Shown: piece by piece, positions 7,564-16,541 of the stretch
Numbering within the stretch: the stretch's first letter is position 1
Layout: every line of letters begins with the position of its first letter
Assembly (NCBI GenBank): GCA_023415335.1
Contig: JAEZLD010000157.1
Location: 1-32,696, forward strand
From: Bacillota bacterium
GTDB lineage: Bacteria > Bacillota > Clostridia > Clostridiales > Caloramatoraceae
Length of the DNA stretch: 32,696 bases
Direction of reading: 5' to 3'
Program-made: the position numbers and the translations under genes
The notes under the pieces: model-generated
Databases searched by the model: none
Told to the model about the DNA's origin: nothing
What the model saw: only the letters and a program-made list of their open reading frames with translations

Positions 7564-8895
7564 ATGTACCTGTTCTGTAATGGAAGGCTTATAACCAGAA
7601 ATGAGGAGCAGCCTTTTTTTGAAAAGGGAGCTCTGGCAGTTGAAGGCGAAACCATCATAAAGGTGGGAGAGGAGGAGGAGCTTAAGAAACTTTATCCTGA
7701 TGCTAAGGTAATTGACGCTAGGGGTGGGCTTATAATGCCCGGACTCATAAACACTCATAACCACATTTATAGTGCTATGGCCAGAGGAATATCCATCAAT
7801 GGATATAATCCTAAGGGATTTCTGGATATATTAGATGGAATGTGGTGGACCATAGATAGGAAGCTTACACTAGAGCAGATAAGACAAAGTGCTCTGGCAA
7901 CCTATGTAGACTGCATAAAAAATGGTGTAACCACTGTGTTTGACCACCATGCCAGCTTTGGAACCATTAAGGGAAGCCTTTTTGAAATTTCACAAGCAGC
8001 TGAGGAGCTAGGAGTTCGTACCTGTCTTTGCTATGAGGTGTCAGACAGGGACGGAAAGGAGAAGATGAAGGAGGCTGTAAAAGAGAATGCTGATTTCATA
8101 GCCTATGCAGGCAGTAGGAACGAGGACATGGTTAAGGGCATGATGGGACTTCATGCATCATTTACCCTTTCAGATGAAACTCTCGCTTTATGCAGGGAAA
8201 ACACACCTGACGGAATAGGCTTTCATATACACGTTGCAGAGGGTATTGAGGACTTGCATCAGTGCTTGAGAAGCCATGGCAAGAGAATCGTAAACAGGCT
8301 TATGGACCAGGAAATATTAGGAGAGAAAACCATAACAGCCCACTGTATTTATGTAAACCCACAGGAGATGGCGCTGCTTAGGGAAACGGACACAATGGTG
8401 GTACATAACCCGGAGTCTAATATGGGAAATGCGTGTGGCTGTCCTCCAACACTGCAGATGTATAAAGAAGGAATACTTGTAGGCCTTGGAACAGATGGTT
8501 ATACAAATGACATGTTTGAATCCTATAAGGTAGCAAATGTGCTGCATAAGCATTCATTGTGTGATGCCAACGCAGGCTGGGGTGAAATTCCAGCAATGCT
8601 TTTCCAGGGAAACAGAACCATTGCAAATAGATATTTTTCAAAACCTCTTGGAGTGCTGGAGGAGGGTGCTGCCGCAGATGTTGTGGTGATAGATTATAAC
8701 CCTCTGACACCTATGAATGAAAATAATATAAATGGTCACCTGCTTTTTGGAGTAAATGGAAGCAGGACTACAACAACTATGATAAATGGAAAGCTGCTAA
8801 TGAAGGACAGAGAGCTTATAGGTATTGATGAGGAAAAGATAATGACAGACTGCAGGCAGCAGGCATCACTGCTGTGGAAAAGCATTAATGAATAG
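7564..8895 (+). CDS. ssnA: SsnA-family amidohydrolase
   Basis: This cytoplasmic metal-dependent hydrolase has 443 residues, essentially the length of E. coli SsnA. Zinc-site motifs are H65 and H67 (T-H-N-H), H221, H223 and E226 (H-I-H-V-A-E-G), H260 (A-H-C) and D311 (G-T-D-G). The family is related to chlorohydrolase/cytosine-deaminase enzymes. SsnA is repeatedly found beside ygfK and selenium-dependent molybdenum hydroxylases and has been linked to anaerobic purine/urate degradation. Its exact substrate is not visible from sequence; a ring deamination or ring-opening hydrolysis is the likely role. I chose the ATG at 7564 because GAGGGG lies six bases upstream. An upstream TTG (7528) keeps the frame open but has no ribosome site. 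It is first in the rightward operon, 12 bases before ygfK. Confidence 0.88.
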   Translation: MYLFCNGRLITRNEEQPFFEKGALAVEGETIIKVGEEEELKKLYPDAKVIDARGGLIMPGLINTHNHIYSAMARGISINGYNPKGFLDILDGMWWTIDRKLTLEQIRQSALATYVDCIKNGVTTVFDHHASFGTIKGSLFEISQAAEELGVRTCLCYEVSDRDGKEKMKEAVKENADFIAYAGSRNEDMVKGMMGLHASFTLSDETLALCRENTPDGIGFHIHVAEGIEDLHQCLRSHGKRIVNRLMDQEILGEKTITAHCIYVNPQEMALLRETDTMVVHNPESNMGNACGCPPTLQMYKEGILVGLGTDGYTNDMFESYKVANVLHKHSLCDANAGWGEIPAMLFQGNRTIANRYFSKPLGVLEEGAAADVVVIDYNPLTPMNENNINGHLLFGVNGSRTTTTMINGKLLMKDRELIGIDEEKIMTDCRQQASLLWKSINE

Positions 8896-8907
8896 GAGGT
8901 ATCTTTA

Positions 8908-11889
8908 ATGAGTGATAGAATGACTCCCATACCTTTTGGCAGGCTCATGGATTGGGTGCTGGAGGAGAAAAGAAGGGAAAACTGCGTATTTGGAATAAGG
9001 GATGCTTTTGTTAAAAAGGATTGTAAAACTCTAAGCCTGTTCGGAGAAAACCTGGAGACACCTTTTGGACCTGCAGCAGGTCCACACACCCAGCTGGCAC
9101 AAAATATAATAGCAGCTTACTATACGGGAAGCAGATTCTTTGAGCTTAAGACAGTACAGACATTAGACGGGGAGGACCTTCCTGTAAGTAAACCATGTAT
9201 TCTGGCAGAGGATGAGGGTTATAACTGTGAGTGGTCCACCGAGCTCAGGGTACCCCAGGCGCTAGAGGAGTATATTAAGGCTTATTTTGTACTAAAGGTA
9301 ATATCCAAGGAGTGGGGCTTAGGTGACAGTAATGGATTCATATTCAATATGAGCGTAGGCTATGATCTGAAGGGGATAAAATCAGAAAAAATAAATTCAT
9401 TCATAGATGGACTAATGGATGCGTCAGTGACCTCCATATGGAGTGAGTGCAGGGATTATCTGTTATCTAAGATAGCATGCTTTGATAAAGTGGATGAGGA
9501 CTTTATTAAGAGCATATCTCCAAATATCTGCTCATCGGTAACCATATCCACGCTTCATGGATGTCCGCCTCAGGAGATAGAGAGCATTGCTGCTTACCTG
9601 ATGAAGGAGAAGCATCTGAACACCTTTGTAAAGTGTAATCCCACACTGCTTGGATACGAAGAGGCCAGAAGGCTTTTAGACCATATGGGATATGATTATA
9701 TAGCCTTTGGAGATTTCCACTTTAAGGATGATCTGCAGCTTAGGGATGCAATACCAATGCTGGAAAGACTTATGAAGCTTGCAGGAGAATTGAAGCTTGA
9801 GTTTGGAGTTAAGCTTACCAACACATTCCCTGTGGATGTAGATGAGAACCAGCTGCCCAGCCAGGAGATGTACATGTCAGGCCGTTCCCTAAGCATATTA
9901 TCCTTACAGGTGGCAAGACTGCTGTCTGAGGCTTTTGATGGAAAGCTTAGGATTTCCTATTCTGGAGGAGCAGACTATTTTAATATTGAGAGAATATTTG
10001 AAGCAGGTATATGGCCTATCACCCTGGCAACCTACTTCTTGAAGTCTGGAGGACTGAAGAGAGGCATACAGCTGGCAGAGAAGCTTGATGGTCATGAATA
10101 TAGGAACTTTGAAAGGATAGATATAGAAAAACTGAAAAAGCTTATAGATGACCTGTTTGAGGATAAGCATTATACAAAAGGGATAAAGCTGCAGGAGAAT
10201 AGAAAAATAGACAGAAAGGTTTCCCTATGGGATTGCTTCATGTCACCCTGCAGTGAGAGGTGTCCTATAAATCAGGATGTTCCTACATATGTAAGACTTA
10301 CAGGTGAAGGGAAATATCTGGAGGCACTAAGAGTTATTACTAAAGCAAATCCTCTTCCATTTATAACCGGAACCATCTGTAGCCATACCTGTATGAGCAA
10401 ATGCATGAGGGGCTTTTATGAGGAACCGGTAAGCATAAGGGATGTTAAGCTGGTTGCTGCAGAAAAAGGATATGATGAGCTGTTAAATGAGCTTATGCCG
10501 CCTCCCAATATGAAGGGTAAAAAGGTAGCAGTTGTAGGTGGTGGACCTGGAGGCATTGCCAGTGCATTCTTCCTTGCCCGTGAAGGTGCCAGGGTTACTG
10601 TGTTTGAGAAGAAGGACAGGATAGGAGGCATCATTAGCAATGTGGTGCCAGAATTCAGAATACCTTATGAAAGAGTACAAAAGGATGTGGAGCTTGCAAG
10701 AAGGCTGGGAGTCAGCTTCATAACTAACCGACAGATAAATACTCTTAAGGAGCTGAGGGAAGAAGGCTATGAGCATGTGATTCTTGCAGTGGGAGCATAC
10801 AAACCAAAGGCACTGGGTATACCTTGTGAAAATGAGATGGATGCTATAGATTTCCTGGAGAAATGCAGGAAGAGTCCTGAGAGCATAAAACCAGTCAAGT
10901 CAGTAGCAGTAATAGGCGCAGGAAACACGGCAATGGATGCTGCAAGGGCTGCACTAAGACTGGACGGAGTTGAAAGTGTGTATATAGTGTACAGGCGTAC
11001 AAAACGATATATGCCTGCAGATGCAGAGGAGCTTGAGCTGGCATTAAAGGATGGGGTAGTATTCAAGGAGCTGTTAGCCCCTGTAAGCCAGGTAAACGGA
11101 AAGCTTCTTTGCAGGCAGATGGAGCTTGGAGATAGGGATTCCTCAGGAAGGAGAAGGCCGGTTCCAACAGGGATGACTGAGGAACTGCCTGTAGATTTAG
11201 TGGTGGCCTCTTTAGGGGAAAATCCGGACGATTCCTTCTATGGCTCCATAGGCATAGAAGTTGGAGCAGATGGCTGTCCAGTATTAGATCCACAAACCAT
11301 GGAAACCACCATAAGTGGAGTATATGTGGTAGGTGATGGAGCAAAGGGACCAGCCACAGTGGTTGAGGCAATCAGGGATGCAGGAAAAGCAGCAGCTGCA
11401 ATATCTGGTGTAAAGAATAAAGAACATACTATACTTGCCGGAGGTCTGGAGAGAAGTACCTCTAAAAGAGGTATAATACTTGAAGCTTCCAGGGATGAGA
11501 AGGAAGAGAAAAGATGCCTTGAGTGCAGCAGCTTCTGCGGTGTATGCACAGAGGTATGTCCTAACAGAGCCAATGTACTTATACATGCAGAGGGCTTCAG
11601 TACTCCTCAGATACTTCATATAGATTATATGTGTAATGAATGTGGAAACTGTAGAAGCTTCTGTCCTTATGATAGTGCACCCTATAAGGATAAGCTGACA
11701 CTGTTTAATACGGTTGAGGATTTTGAAAACAGCACAAACCAGGGGTTTGTATTAATCGACAGAGATACTAACAGATTCCTTGTACGTGTAGAGGGAGAGG
11801 TTAAAGAGGTTACTGCTAAGGAGGAAGACAGGCTTTCATGGTTTTTAGAGACAATCTTAAAGGATTATCCCTACCTGTTATTAAAATAA
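8908..11889 (+). CDS. ygfK: YgfK-family flavin/iron-sulfur oxidoreductase ('putative selenate reductase')
   Basis: A 993-residue multidomain reductase. Residues 1 to about 420 look like a dihydroorotate-dehydrogenase-type FMN barrel: T-P-F-G-P-A-A-G-P near 51-59, F-E-L-K-T, H-G-C-P-P with C219, V-K-L-T and S-Y-S-G-G-A. A GltD-like cysteine-rich helical segment follows (C-x6-C-x3-C-P from about 441, then C-S-H-T-C-M-S-K-C). Then come an FAD site G-G-G-P-G-G (about 543-548), an NAD(P) site G-A-G-N-T-A (about 669-674) and two C-terminal 4Fe-4S clusters (about 869-925). These are the modules of dihydropyrimidine dehydrogenase with the barrel moved to the N-terminus. Its older name implies selenate reduction, but context with hyuA and ssnA points to purine catabolism. 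A strong AGGAGG precedes the ATG. Confidence 0.9.
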   Translation: MSDRMTPIPFGRLMDWVLEEKRRENCVFGIRDAFVKKDCKTLSLFGENLETPFGPAAGPHTQLAQNIIAAYYTGSRFFELKTVQTLDGEDLPVSKPCILAEDEGYNCEWSTELRVPQALEEYIKAYFVLKVISKEWGLGDSNGFIFNMSVGYDLKGIKSEKINSFIDGLMDASVTSIWSECRDYLLSKIACFDKVDEDFIKSISPNICSSVTISTLHGCPPQEIESIAAYLMKEKHLNTFVKCNPTLLGYEEARRLLDHMGYDYIAFGDFHFKDDLQLRDAIPMLERLMKLAGELKLEFGVKLTNTFPVDVDENQLPSQEMYMSGRSLSILSLQVARLLSEAFDGKLRISYSGGADYFNIERIFEAGIWPITLATYFLKSGGLKRGIQLAEKLDGHEYRNFERIDIEKLKKLIDDLFEDKHYTKGIKLQENRKIDRKVSLWDCFMSPCSERCPINQDVPTYVRLTGEGKYLEALRVITKANPLPFITGTICSHTCMSKCMRGFYEEPVSIRDVKLVAAEKGYDELLNELMPPPNMKGKKVAVVGGGPGGIASAFFLAREGARVTVFEKKDRIGGIISNVVPEFRIPYERVQKDVELARRLGVSFITNRQINTLKELREEGYEHVILAVGAYKPKALGIPCENEMDAIDFLEKCRKSPESIKPVKSVAVIGAGNTAMDAARAALRLDGVESVYIVYRRTKRYMPADAEELELALKDGVVFKELLAPVSQVNGKLLCRQMELGDRDSSGRRRPVPTGMTEELPVDLVVASLGENPDDSFYGSIGIEVGADGCPVLDPQTMETTISGVYVVGDGAKGPATVVEAIRDAGKAAAAISGVKNKEHTILAGGLERSTSKRGIILEASRDEKEEKRCLECSSFCGVCTEVCPNRANVLIHAEGFSTPQILHIDYMCNECGNCRSFCPYDSAPYKDKLTLFNTVEDFENSTNQGFVLIDRDTNRFLVRVEGEVKEVTAKEEDRLSWFLETILKDYPYLLLK

Positions 11890-11908
11890 GGAGTATGGGG
11901 GTGAAGGT

Positions 11909-13297
11909 ATGAGACTTATCCTAAAAGGAGGTATCTTGGTTTCTCCTGAAGGCAGCAGAAAATCTGACATAGAGCTGGAAGGGGAAAGAATAAGCAGGAT
12001 TGGAGAAAATCTTATGTCCCCTGATGCAAGGGTATTGGATGTGAGTGGAAAGCTCCTTTTTCCAGGCTTTATAGATACACATACACATTTTAAGCTGGAT
12101 GCAGGGGATTTCTTTACAGCTGATGACTTTGATACAGGCACTAAAGCTGCAGTAGCTGGGGGAACCACTACAATTCTTGACTTTGCAACCCAAAATAAAG
12201 GAGAAACACTACAGCAGGCACTGGAAAACTGGCATGATAAGGCCGATGGAATGTGCAGCTGCGACTATGGTTTTCATATGTCAATAAGCCAGTGGGATAC
12301 AGATGTGCAGAATGAATTGAAACTTATGACGGAAAGAGGGGTTACCTCATATAAGCTGTACATGGCATATGATAATCTAAAGGTTCAGGATGATGAGATA
12401 CTTGACATACTTAAGGCTGTACATGAGCAGGGAGGAATTGTTGGGGTACACTGTGAAAACGGCAGACTCATAAGCTATCTTTCACATCAGCTTAAGGAGC
12501 AGGGGAATACAGGGCCTTCAGCCCATCCCCTCTCAAGACCAGATGAGATTGAGGGAGAGGCTATAAACAGGCTTTTAACCATAGCAAGAATAGCAGGGAC
12601 ACCGGTTAATATCGTGCATCTTAGCAGTAAGAAGGGATATAAAATAGCTAAAGCCGCAAGAAAAGGTGGTCAGAAAGTATACATTGAAACTTGTCCACAA
12701 TACCTTGTGCTGGATGAATCCAAATATGAGCTTCCTGGGTTTGAGGCGGCCAAGTACGTGCTTTCCCCTCCCCTGAGAAAGAGGGAGGATGTGGAGTGCT
12801 TATGGGATGCTCTTGAGGATGGAGATATTGATACAATTGGTACTGACCATTGCAGCTTTAATATGATGGGTCAAAAGGAAAGAGGAATCTCGGACTTTAC
12901 AAGGATTCCTAACGGAATACCAGGTGTTGAGCACAGGCCTTCTCTTATGTACACCTTTGGGGTATATGAGGGAAGGATAACAAAGGAGCAGCTTTGTGCA
13001 TCTCTATCTACCAATGCTGCCAGACTATTTGGAATGTATCCCAGGAAGGGAGCACTGAAAGAGGGTAGTGATGGAGATATAGTGGTGTGGGACCCGAAAT
13101 ACACGAGCACCATTAGTGCAGCAGGACAGCTTCAGAATGTTGATTATACACCATATGAGGGAATTGAAATAAAAGGAAGACCGCAATATGTGTTCCTTAG
13201 AGGACAGCTGGTAGCACAGGAAGGAAAGGTTATATCAGATAAGCAGGGCATATACATACACAGAGGAACGAGCAGCTGCATAGATGCAGAAAAGTAG
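11909..13297 (+). CDS. hyuA: Dihydropyrimidinase / D-hydantoinase (HyuA type)
   Basis: A cyclic-amide hydrolase of 462 residues, the normal length for dihydropyrimidinases. The binuclear metal site is complete: H58 and H60 in D-T-H-T-H-F, the carboxylated lysine K149 in T-S-Y-K-L-Y-M-A-Y, H181 in V-H-C-E-N, H237 in V-H-L-S-S and D313 in G-T-D-H. Enzymes of this family open saturated five- or six-membered cyclic ureides such as dihydrouracil or hydantoins. Lying 19 bases after ygfK, it probably hydrolyses a reduced purine-derived ring made by the preceding enzymes. The exact substrate is inferred, not seen. Start site context is GGAGTATGGGGG before the ATG. Confidence 0.9.
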   Translation: MRLILKGGILVSPEGSRKSDIELEGERISRIGENLMSPDARVLDVSGKLLFPGFIDTHTHFKLDAGDFFTADDFDTGTKAAVAGGTTTILDFATQNKGETLQQALENWHDKADGMCSCDYGFHMSISQWDTDVQNELKLMTERGVTSYKLYMAYDNLKVQDDEILDILKAVHEQGGIVGVHCENGRLISYLSHQLKEQGNTGPSAHPLSRPDEIEGEAINRLLTIARIAGTPVNIVHLSSKKGYKIAKAARKGGQKVYIETCPQYLVLDESKYELPGFEAAKYVLSPPLRKREDVECLWDALEDGDIDTIGTDHCSFNMMGQKERGISDFTRIPNGIPGVEHRPSLMYTFGVYEGRITKEQLCASLSTNAARLFGMYPRKGALKEGSDGDIVVWDPKYTSTISAAGQLQNVDYTPYEGIEIKGRPQYVFLRGQLVAQEGKVISDKQGIYIHRGTSSCIDAEK

Positions 13298-13319
13298 TTT
13301 AATATAAGGGGGAGTATTA

Positions 13320-15881
13320 ATGTTGACTTTGGAGGTTAATGGAAATAAGGTTTCTATTAATGAAGACAAGCGACTCTTGGATTTGCTCAGAGATGACCTG
13401 AGGCTTACCTCAGTTAAGGATGGTTGCAGTGAGGGAACCTGTGGTACATGTACAATACTGGTGGATGGAAAGAAAACAAAAGCCTGCATACAGAAGGCAT
13501 CCAGTTTTGTAGGAAAGAAAATACTTACCGTAGAGGGACTTAGTGAAAGAGAAAAGCAGGTATATACTTACTGCTTTGGAGAATGTGGGGCAGTGCAGTG
13601 TGGTTTCTGTATACCAGGCATGGTACTCAGTGCAAAGTCGCTTCTGGATGAGAATCTGAATCCTACCAGAGAAGATGTAAAAAAGGCCATCAGAGGTAAC
13701 CTTTGCAGGTGTACAGGGTATGTGAAGATAGAAAATGCTATACTCATGGCAGCAGAGTTCTTCAGGGAAGATAGGGCTGTGCCAGAGGTAAAAAGCAGTG
13801 GGTTCCTATCTGAGGAACTTCACAGAGTTGATACAGATGAGAAGGTACTGGGAACAGGTGTGTTTGTAGATGACATTGTCCTTCCAGAAATGATATATGC
13901 CAAGGCCTTAAGGAGCAGGTATCCAAGAGCTAAGGTAAATAAAATAGACCTTTCAAAAGCACTAGCCCATCCTGACTGTGTAAAGATACTCACTGCTGAA
14001 GACGTTCCTAACAATAAGATTGGACATATTGTTCAGGACTGGGATGTGATGATACCGGAGGGTGGAATAACCAGGTATATTGGAGATGCCCTGGCACTGG
14101 TTGCTACAAACCATAAGGAAACCTTAGACGAGGTAATAGGGCTTATTGAAGTAGACTATACAGAGCTTGAACCAGTCACCTGTCCTACGGATGCCCTGAA
14201 GGCAGATGCACCTCTTATACATGAGAGAGGTAATATCATGAGCAAGGAACAGCTGAAGAGGGGGAACGCAGCAGAGGCTATTAAAAACTCCAAATATGTT
14301 GTTACAAGAAAGTATAAAACACCCTTCCAGGAGCATGGGTTCATGGAGCCAGAGTGTGCAATAGCAATGCCTGAGGGAGAGGATGGACTTCTGCTTTATA
14401 CAGGCTCCCAGTCTGTATATGATGAACAGAGAGAGATATCTACAATGCTGAAACTGCCTAAAGAGAAGGTTCATTGCAGGTCAATGCTTGTAGGAGGAGG
14501 CTTTGGAGGTAAGGAGGACATGAGTGTTCAGCATCATGCTGCTCTTATGGCCTGGTATACTAAAAAGCCAGTTAAGGTAAAGTTCTCAAGACAGGAAAGT
14601 TTAAACTACCATACAAAGCGACATGCCATGGAAATGGAGTTTACAACTGCATGTGATGAAAATGGAATGCTTACTGCCATGAGAGCTGTTATAATCGCGG
14701 ATACTGGAGCTTATGCTTCCCTGGGAGGACCTGTTCTTCAAAGGGCATGTACCCATGCGGCAGGACCTTATAACTTCCAGAACATTGACATATTAGGTAT
14801 GTCTGTATATACCAATAACGTTGTTGCAGGAGCTTTCAGAGGCTTCGGGGTTACCCAGAGCTGTTTTGCCATGGAAAACAACATAAACCTGCTGGCAGAG
14901 ATGGTAGGTATATCGCCTTGGGAGATAAGGCATAAAAATGCCATAAGGCCTGGACAGATACTGCCAAATGGCCAGATAGCTGATGAAAGTGTTGGAATTG
15001 TGGAGTGTCTTGAGGCAGTTAAAGATGTATATGAAAGCAGCCCATATGCCGGCATAGCCATAGGATTCAAGAACAGCGGTACTGGGGTAGGGCTGAAAGA
15101 CATAGGAAGGGTTATATTATCTGTTGAGGGAGGAGTTGTTCACATAAGGACTTCTGCTGCCTGTATGGGACAGGGCATAGCCACCATGTGTACTCATATG
15201 GTATGCCAGACCACGGGAATAAAGCCTGAGCTTATTTTCCATGAAAGACCTGATACTATACGAACTCCAAATTCTGGTACCAGTACTGCTTCAAGGCAGA
15301 CAGTTATTACAGGAGAAGCAGCCAGGCAGGCGGCTGAAAAACTGAAGAAGGCGTTAGATGAGGCAGGTTCTCTAGACAAGCTTGAGGGAGAAGAATTCTA
15401 TGGTGAGTTCTCAGCTGTTACTGACCCTATGGGTTCACCTAAGGAAAATCCAGTAAGCCACGTAAGCTACAGCTATGGAGCCCAGGTGGTTGTAATAAAT
15501 GAACAGGGAAGAGTTGAGAAGGTTGTGGCAGCCTACGATGTAGGAACTCCTGTTAACGTTAAGTCTGTAGAAGGCCAGATAGAGGGTGGAATAGTGATGG
15601 GCCTAGGGTATGCCCTGACGGAGAATTTCAAGGTAGAAGGTGGATATCCTAAGGTAAAGCTTGGGACCTTGGGTCTTATGAGGTCTACAGAGACTCCGGA
15701 CATAGAAATAAGGCTTGTAAAGGGTCCTGGAAAAATACCTCAGGCCTATGGAGCAAAGGGTGTAGGAGAGCTTTGCCTTATTCCAACTGCTCCTGCATGT
15801 TCCCACGCTTACTACAGATTGGACAATAAACTCCGGACACAGCTGCCGCTTAAGGATACCTATTATAGAAAGGAGAAATAA
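13320..15881 (+). CDS. xdhD: Fused 2Fe-2S/molybdopterin purine hydroxylase, selenium-dependent XDH type
   Basis: An 853-residue molybdenum hydroxylase in which the iron-sulfur and catalytic subunits are fused. The Fe-S domains have C36, C41, C44, C56, then C94, C97, C129 and C131. From about residue 165 the XDH catalytic domains follow, with G-G-G-F-G-G-K-E-D, G-A-F-R-G-F-G and G-A-K-G-V-G-E-L, where E817 is the likely catalytic Glu. No FAD domain is present. Length and order match the family annotated as selenium-dependent xanthine dehydrogenase and E. coli XdhD. There the selenium is a labile ligand, not selenocysteine, and I see no in-frame UGA. The electron acceptor may be the FAD subunit of the divergent operon or YgfK. 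It lies 22 bases after hyuA, with a GGGGGAG ribosome site. Confidence 0.88.
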   Translation: MLTLEVNGNKVSINEDKRLLDLLRDDLRLTSVKDGCSEGTCGTCTILVDGKKTKACIQKASSFVGKKILTVEGLSEREKQVYTYCFGECGAVQCGFCIPGMVLSAKSLLDENLNPTREDVKKAIRGNLCRCTGYVKIENAILMAAEFFREDRAVPEVKSSGFLSEELHRVDTDEKVLGTGVFVDDIVLPEMIYAKALRSRYPRAKVNKIDLSKALAHPDCVKILTAEDVPNNKIGHIVQDWDVMIPEGGITRYIGDALALVATNHKETLDEVIGLIEVDYTELEPVTCPTDALKADAPLIHERGNIMSKEQLKRGNAAEAIKNSKYVVTRKYKTPFQEHGFMEPECAIAMPEGEDGLLLYTGSQSVYDEQREISTMLKLPKEKVHCRSMLVGGGFGGKEDMSVQHHAALMAWYTKKPVKVKFSRQESLNYHTKRHAMEMEFTTACDENGMLTAMRAVIIADTGAYASLGGPVLQRACTHAAGPYNFQNIDILGMSVYTNNVVAGAFRGFGVTQSCFAMENNINLLAEMVGISPWEIRHKNAIRPGQILPNGQIADESVGIVECLEAVKDVYESSPYAGIAIGFKNSGTGVGLKDIGRVILSVEGGVVHIRTSAACMGQGIATMCTHMVCQTTGIKPELIFHERPDTIRTPNSGTSTASRQTVITGEAARQAAEKLKKALDEAGSLDKLEGEEFYGEFSAVTDPMGSPKENPVSHVSYSYGAQVVVINEQGRVEKVVAAYDVGTPVNVKSVEGQIEGGIVMGLGYALTENFKVEGGYPKVKLGTLGLMRSTETPDIEIRLVKGPGKIPQAYGAKGVGELCLIPTAPACSHAYYRLDNKLRTQLPLKDTYYRKEK

Positions 15882-15888
15882 AATAGTA

Positions 15889-16476
15889 ATGCATATGGAG
15901 CAGAACGGTATAAAGGAAAGAATACTGCGTGCTGCCTTAAAAGTGGTAAATAGGAACACCATAAGTGGTACCAGAATGCACCTGATTGCTCAGGAGGCAG
16001 GAATGGTGCAGTCCAATGTGCATTATTATTATAAAACCAAGGAAGAGCTTATGCTGGCACTGCAAAGCTATATACTTGAGGAGTGTACTTCCTTTAGGGA
16101 AAGAGAGAGGTATAGCTGCAGGGATAACCTGGAAAGTCAGCTGGAGGTTTTTTTTGACCAAAAGAAGAAGCTTATATTGAGCAAAGGGGAGTATGATTTT
16201 GCTGAAATAGATTTCTGGGTACAGGGAAAGATAAACAATCAGGTAAGGGAGAAATTTAAAATCAACTACCAGGAATGGAGAGAAGAGATAAAGCAGGTGT
16301 TGGATAAATATTCTCCTGGATTGGACAGCCTTGCAAGAGAAAAGCTTCCCTATGTGGTGGTATCCATGCTGGAAGGCGCAACAATACAGTATGGCATAGA
16401 TAGTGATGGCTTCGATATAGACAGATATTTTGAGATTTGCAAAAGAATGATTCTAATCGAAGCCACATATAAATAA
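15889..16476 (+). CDS. TetR/AcrR-family transcriptional regulator
   Basis: This 195-residue protein has an N-terminal TetR helix-turn-helix at about residues 8-55. It includes I-A-Q-E-A-G-M-V-Q-S-N-V-H-Y-Y-Y-K-T-K-E-E-L, the recognition-helix pattern of the family. The C-terminal domain is variable and gives no ligand clue. It starts seven bases after the fused XDH gene and precedes adenine deaminase, so a purine-responsive local regulator is likely. Candidate targets are the palindromes at 7209-7224 and 16486-16506. The AAGGAG site is 13 bases before the first ATG. A second in-frame ATG at 15895 is an alternative start. Confidence 0.85.
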   Translation: MHMEQNGIKERILRAALKVVNRNTISGTRMHLIAQEAGMVQSNVHYYYKTKEELMLALQSYILEECTSFRERERYSCRDNLESQLEVFFDQKKKLILSKGEYDFAEIDFWVQGKINNQVREKFKINYQEWREEIKQVLDKYSPGLDSLAREKLPYVVVSMLEGATIQYGIDSDGFDIDRYFEICKRMILIEATYK

Positions 16477-16485
16477 AAACTAGTA

Positions 16486-16506
16486 ATGTATGTGCAGAGC
16501 ATACAT
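16486..16506. promoter_or_regulatory. Perfect palindrome between the TetR gene and ade
   Basis: ATGTATG-N7-CATACAT has 7-bp perfect arms. It begins nine bases after the TetR stop codon and ends 35 bases before the ade start. A TATAGAAT -10-like sequence follows at 16514-16521. It could be an operator controlling a separate ade promoter, or a weak hairpin in the transcript. Confidence 0.4.
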
Positions 16507-16541
16507 GTCTGTGTATAGAATAATGGGAAGAAGGTTGCATT

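Noticed and set aside
10416..11619. Several - strand open frames of about 75-110 codons inside ygfK
   Set aside because: They lie opposite conserved FAD/NAD(P)/ferredoxin domains and overlap one another in different frames, as expected for chance frames.
13320..15881. Selenocysteine in the selenium-type XDH
   Set aside because: The frame runs without an internal UGA; in this family selenium is a labile cofactor ligand, so no selenocysteine is expected.
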